A stretch of DNA of 7,734 bases, taken from NCBI GenBank assembly GCA_021826565.1, contig JAKAZJ010000074.1:1-7734 (forward strand), given 5' to 3'. Each line of letters starts with the position of its first letter. The first letter of the stretch is position 1. Made by a program: the position numbers and the translations under genes. This stretch comes from Pseudomonadota bacterium (GTDB taxonomy: Bacteria; Pseudomonadota; Alphaproteobacteria; Acetobacterales; Acetobacteraceae). Of this stretch, positions 6,829 through 7,734 are shown in pieces. Under the pieces are notes generated by a model. The model was not told where the DNA came from. It ran no database searches and was given only the letters and a program-made list of their open reading frames with translations.

Positions 6829-7464
6829 TTACGATAACGCAACAAAAAGGGCGTGCGAAATCCCGTCCCGGAAGACGGTTTTCGATCGGTTTGGGGGCCA
6901 TGCGCCGCGGGAACCACCAAGCGCGCCGCCGCCACGCCGGACGCCACGGATGGCGGCGGCGCGGATGCGGTGGCGCGCCGGGCTGGGACGGCCGGCGTTC
7001 GGCGGGGCGGCGGCGCATGCGGCCTTTAGCCGCGCGGGCGCGGCGGCTGTGCCGGCGGGGATGTGATCGGCGGATCGCTCGGCCGGTACGGCGGTCAGGG
7101 GCCGGGCTTGCGCCAGGGCGGGCGCGGCCGGGTTGGCCGCGGTTGGGGCGGGGGCGTCGTCGGAGTCCTGGGCGGTGTCCTGGCCGAAATCATGGGTTAC
7201 CTCCCGCGGCGCCACGTCCGGGGGGGCGTCACCCGGTTCGCACGGGGCCGGGGGCGCCAGGTTCGCGCGCGCCGCGACGGCGGCGGCGGCTTGGGAGATC
7301 GCGGCGGGGAGCTCGGCCGCAAGCTTGCGCAGCCACCGGCACAGCCGCCACATCAGGAATCGGGTGACCAGGTTCCCGCGGTTGTTCGCGGCGATGGCCT
7401 GGCACAGATGCTCGATGATCTGGGTCAGGCAGTCGGCCAGGGGATGGGGTGGGGCGTCGGTCAC
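6829..7464 (-). CDS. Hypothetical protein with ordered N-terminus and low-complexity Ala/Pro/Arg tail
   Basis: From GTG 7464 the product has 211 aa. Residues 1-60 look like a genuine folded or amphipathic helical segment: VTDAPPHPLADCLTQIIEHL, then LVTRFLMWRLCRWLRKLAAE (about 33-52). I recall similar 'PLADWLTQVI...L..LW.RLRR' starts in hypothetical proteins of Acetobacteraceae, but I cannot name a family or function. After about residue 65 the sequence is Ala/Pro-rich and then Arg/Gly-rich, and its last 40 residues read like noncoding translation, so the real gene may end earlier or carry a frameshift. The open frame continues upstream to TTG 7551, but that part is antisense to an IS630 remnant, so GTG 7464 is the better start. 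The N-terminal basic/aromatic helix could touch membranes. No operon partner is evident. Confidence 0.55.
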   Translation of the reverse strand: MTDAPPHPLADCLTQIIEHLCQAIAANNRGNLVTRFLMWRLCRWLRKLAAELPAAISQAAAAVAARANLAPPAPCEPGDAPPDVAPREVTHDFGQDTAQDSDDAPAPTAANPAAPALAQARPLTAVPAERSADHIPAGTAAAPARLKAACAAAPPNAGRPSPARHRIRAAAIRGVRRGGGALGGSRGAWPPNRSKTVFRDGISHALFVALS

Positions 7465-7549
7465 GGGGGGATAAGACGCCAAAATTTCTAATATATCGCT
7501 AACCGGGCGGGAGAAATCTCGCCAAGCCCGTCGTGCCACAAAGCCGAAC
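7465..7549 (-). promoter_or_regulatory. AT-rich leader, possible promoter of the hypothetical gene
   Basis: Just upstream of GTG 7464, the minus strand reads AGCGATATATTAGAAATTTT, a sharp AT-rich island in GC-rich surroundings. TATATT (7495-7490) could serve as a -10 element; I find no good -35 at 16-18 bp spacing. The AT-richness may instead mark the junction with the IS630 remnant, which begins at about 7550. Confidence 0.25.
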
Positions 7550-7734
7550 AAGCTGCGCTACTATCTCGAACGGAGTGACGAGATATTCTAGATATAATGG
7601 CGGAAGTTCTCTGCTTCCATCGCGAGGTCGCCATCCTGCGGGCGGCCGGTTCCGGTGCGAGCGGCGTCGCGATCATCTCCTATGACGACAAGCCGAGGGC
7701 TCACCCGGCCTTCGGACGCGACCGTGAATACCAG
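7550..7734 (+). pseudogene. Decayed IS630-family transposase fragment, continuing past the window edge
   Basis: The plus strand reads KLRYYLERSDEIF from 7550, then after a shift of frame AEVLCFHREVAILRA, VAIISYDDKP, and AFGRDREYQ at the edge. These match, in order, the IS630 DDE transposase segments of the type HKVRYYLERRDPEF-KMAEVLCVYREV, AIISYDEKPG and HATFARDHEYKR. The SYD aspartate would be the first catalytic Asp. Damage is plain: a TAG at 7589-7591, a one-base deletion between it and the ATG at 7597, and loss of about 18-20 residues between DKP and the FGRDREY segment (the usual IQAIATTAPDLPPEPG part). The N-terminal helix-turn-helix region is missing to the left. It cannot make a working transposase. 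The rest, including the other Asp/Glu and the right end, would lie beyond the window. Confidence 0.87.

Noticed and set aside
7465..7551. TTG-initiated extension of the hypothetical gene
   Set aside because: The 29 extra codons are antisense to the IS630 transposase remnant and cross the AT-rich leader; GTG 7464 is more plausible.

Overview
The window is GC-rich (most 60-base lines are well above 65% GC). Its content fits an alphaproteobacterium, most likely the Rhodospirillales/Acetobacteraceae side: a GluRS with alphaproteobacterial features, a DjlA-type J-domain protein followed directly by a peptidoglycan amidase, a 'CATGGCCGG...CCGGCCAT' type intergenic palindrome, and small hypothetical proteins of the kind seen in Acetobacteraceae. 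The taxon is an inference; there is no rRNA or other phylogenetic marker here.

Layout, left to right. (1) At 1-270 on the minus strand lies the N-terminal part of a PPOX/FMN flavoprotein, cut by the window edge. (2) After an 89-bp divergent gap, gltX (glutamyl-tRNA synthetase) runs on the plus strand from 360 to 1757. (3) Its stop overlaps the stop of a convergent, tightly packed minus-strand operon (3973 to 1754). The operon encodes a 169-aa protein of unknown function, a 97-aa lipoprotein and a 484-aa TPR protein with a GT9/heptosyltransferase-like C-terminus; neighbouring genes overlap by 4 and 35 bases. (4) From about 4146 to 5128 there is a lower-GC segment with a RidA-family gene and then 593 bp with no convincing gene, which looks like acquired or decaying DNA. 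(5) From 6651 to 5129 on the minus strand is a two-gene unit: a DjlA-like membrane J-domain/TerB protein and an AmiD-like N-acetylmuramoyl-L-alanine amidase, joined by a GTGA overlap. A REP-like palindrome sits just upstream and falsely lengthens the djlA reading frame. (6) At 7464-6829 on the minus strand is a hypothetical protein with a plausible N-terminus and a low-complexity tail. (7) The right edge carries a decayed IS630-family transposase on the plus strand, with an in-frame stop, a one-base deletion and an internal deletion.

Most genes are housekeeping or envelope-related: translation (gltX), cell-envelope turnover and chaperone assistance (djlA, amidase), metabolite damage repair (ridA) and an envelope operon of unknown purpose. 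I do not see a defence system, CRISPR array, toxin-antitoxin pair or biosynthetic cluster. The observations most worth following up are the overlapping three-gene operon, the low-GC segment around ridA, the REP-like palindrome that misleads start prediction, and the IS630 remnant.
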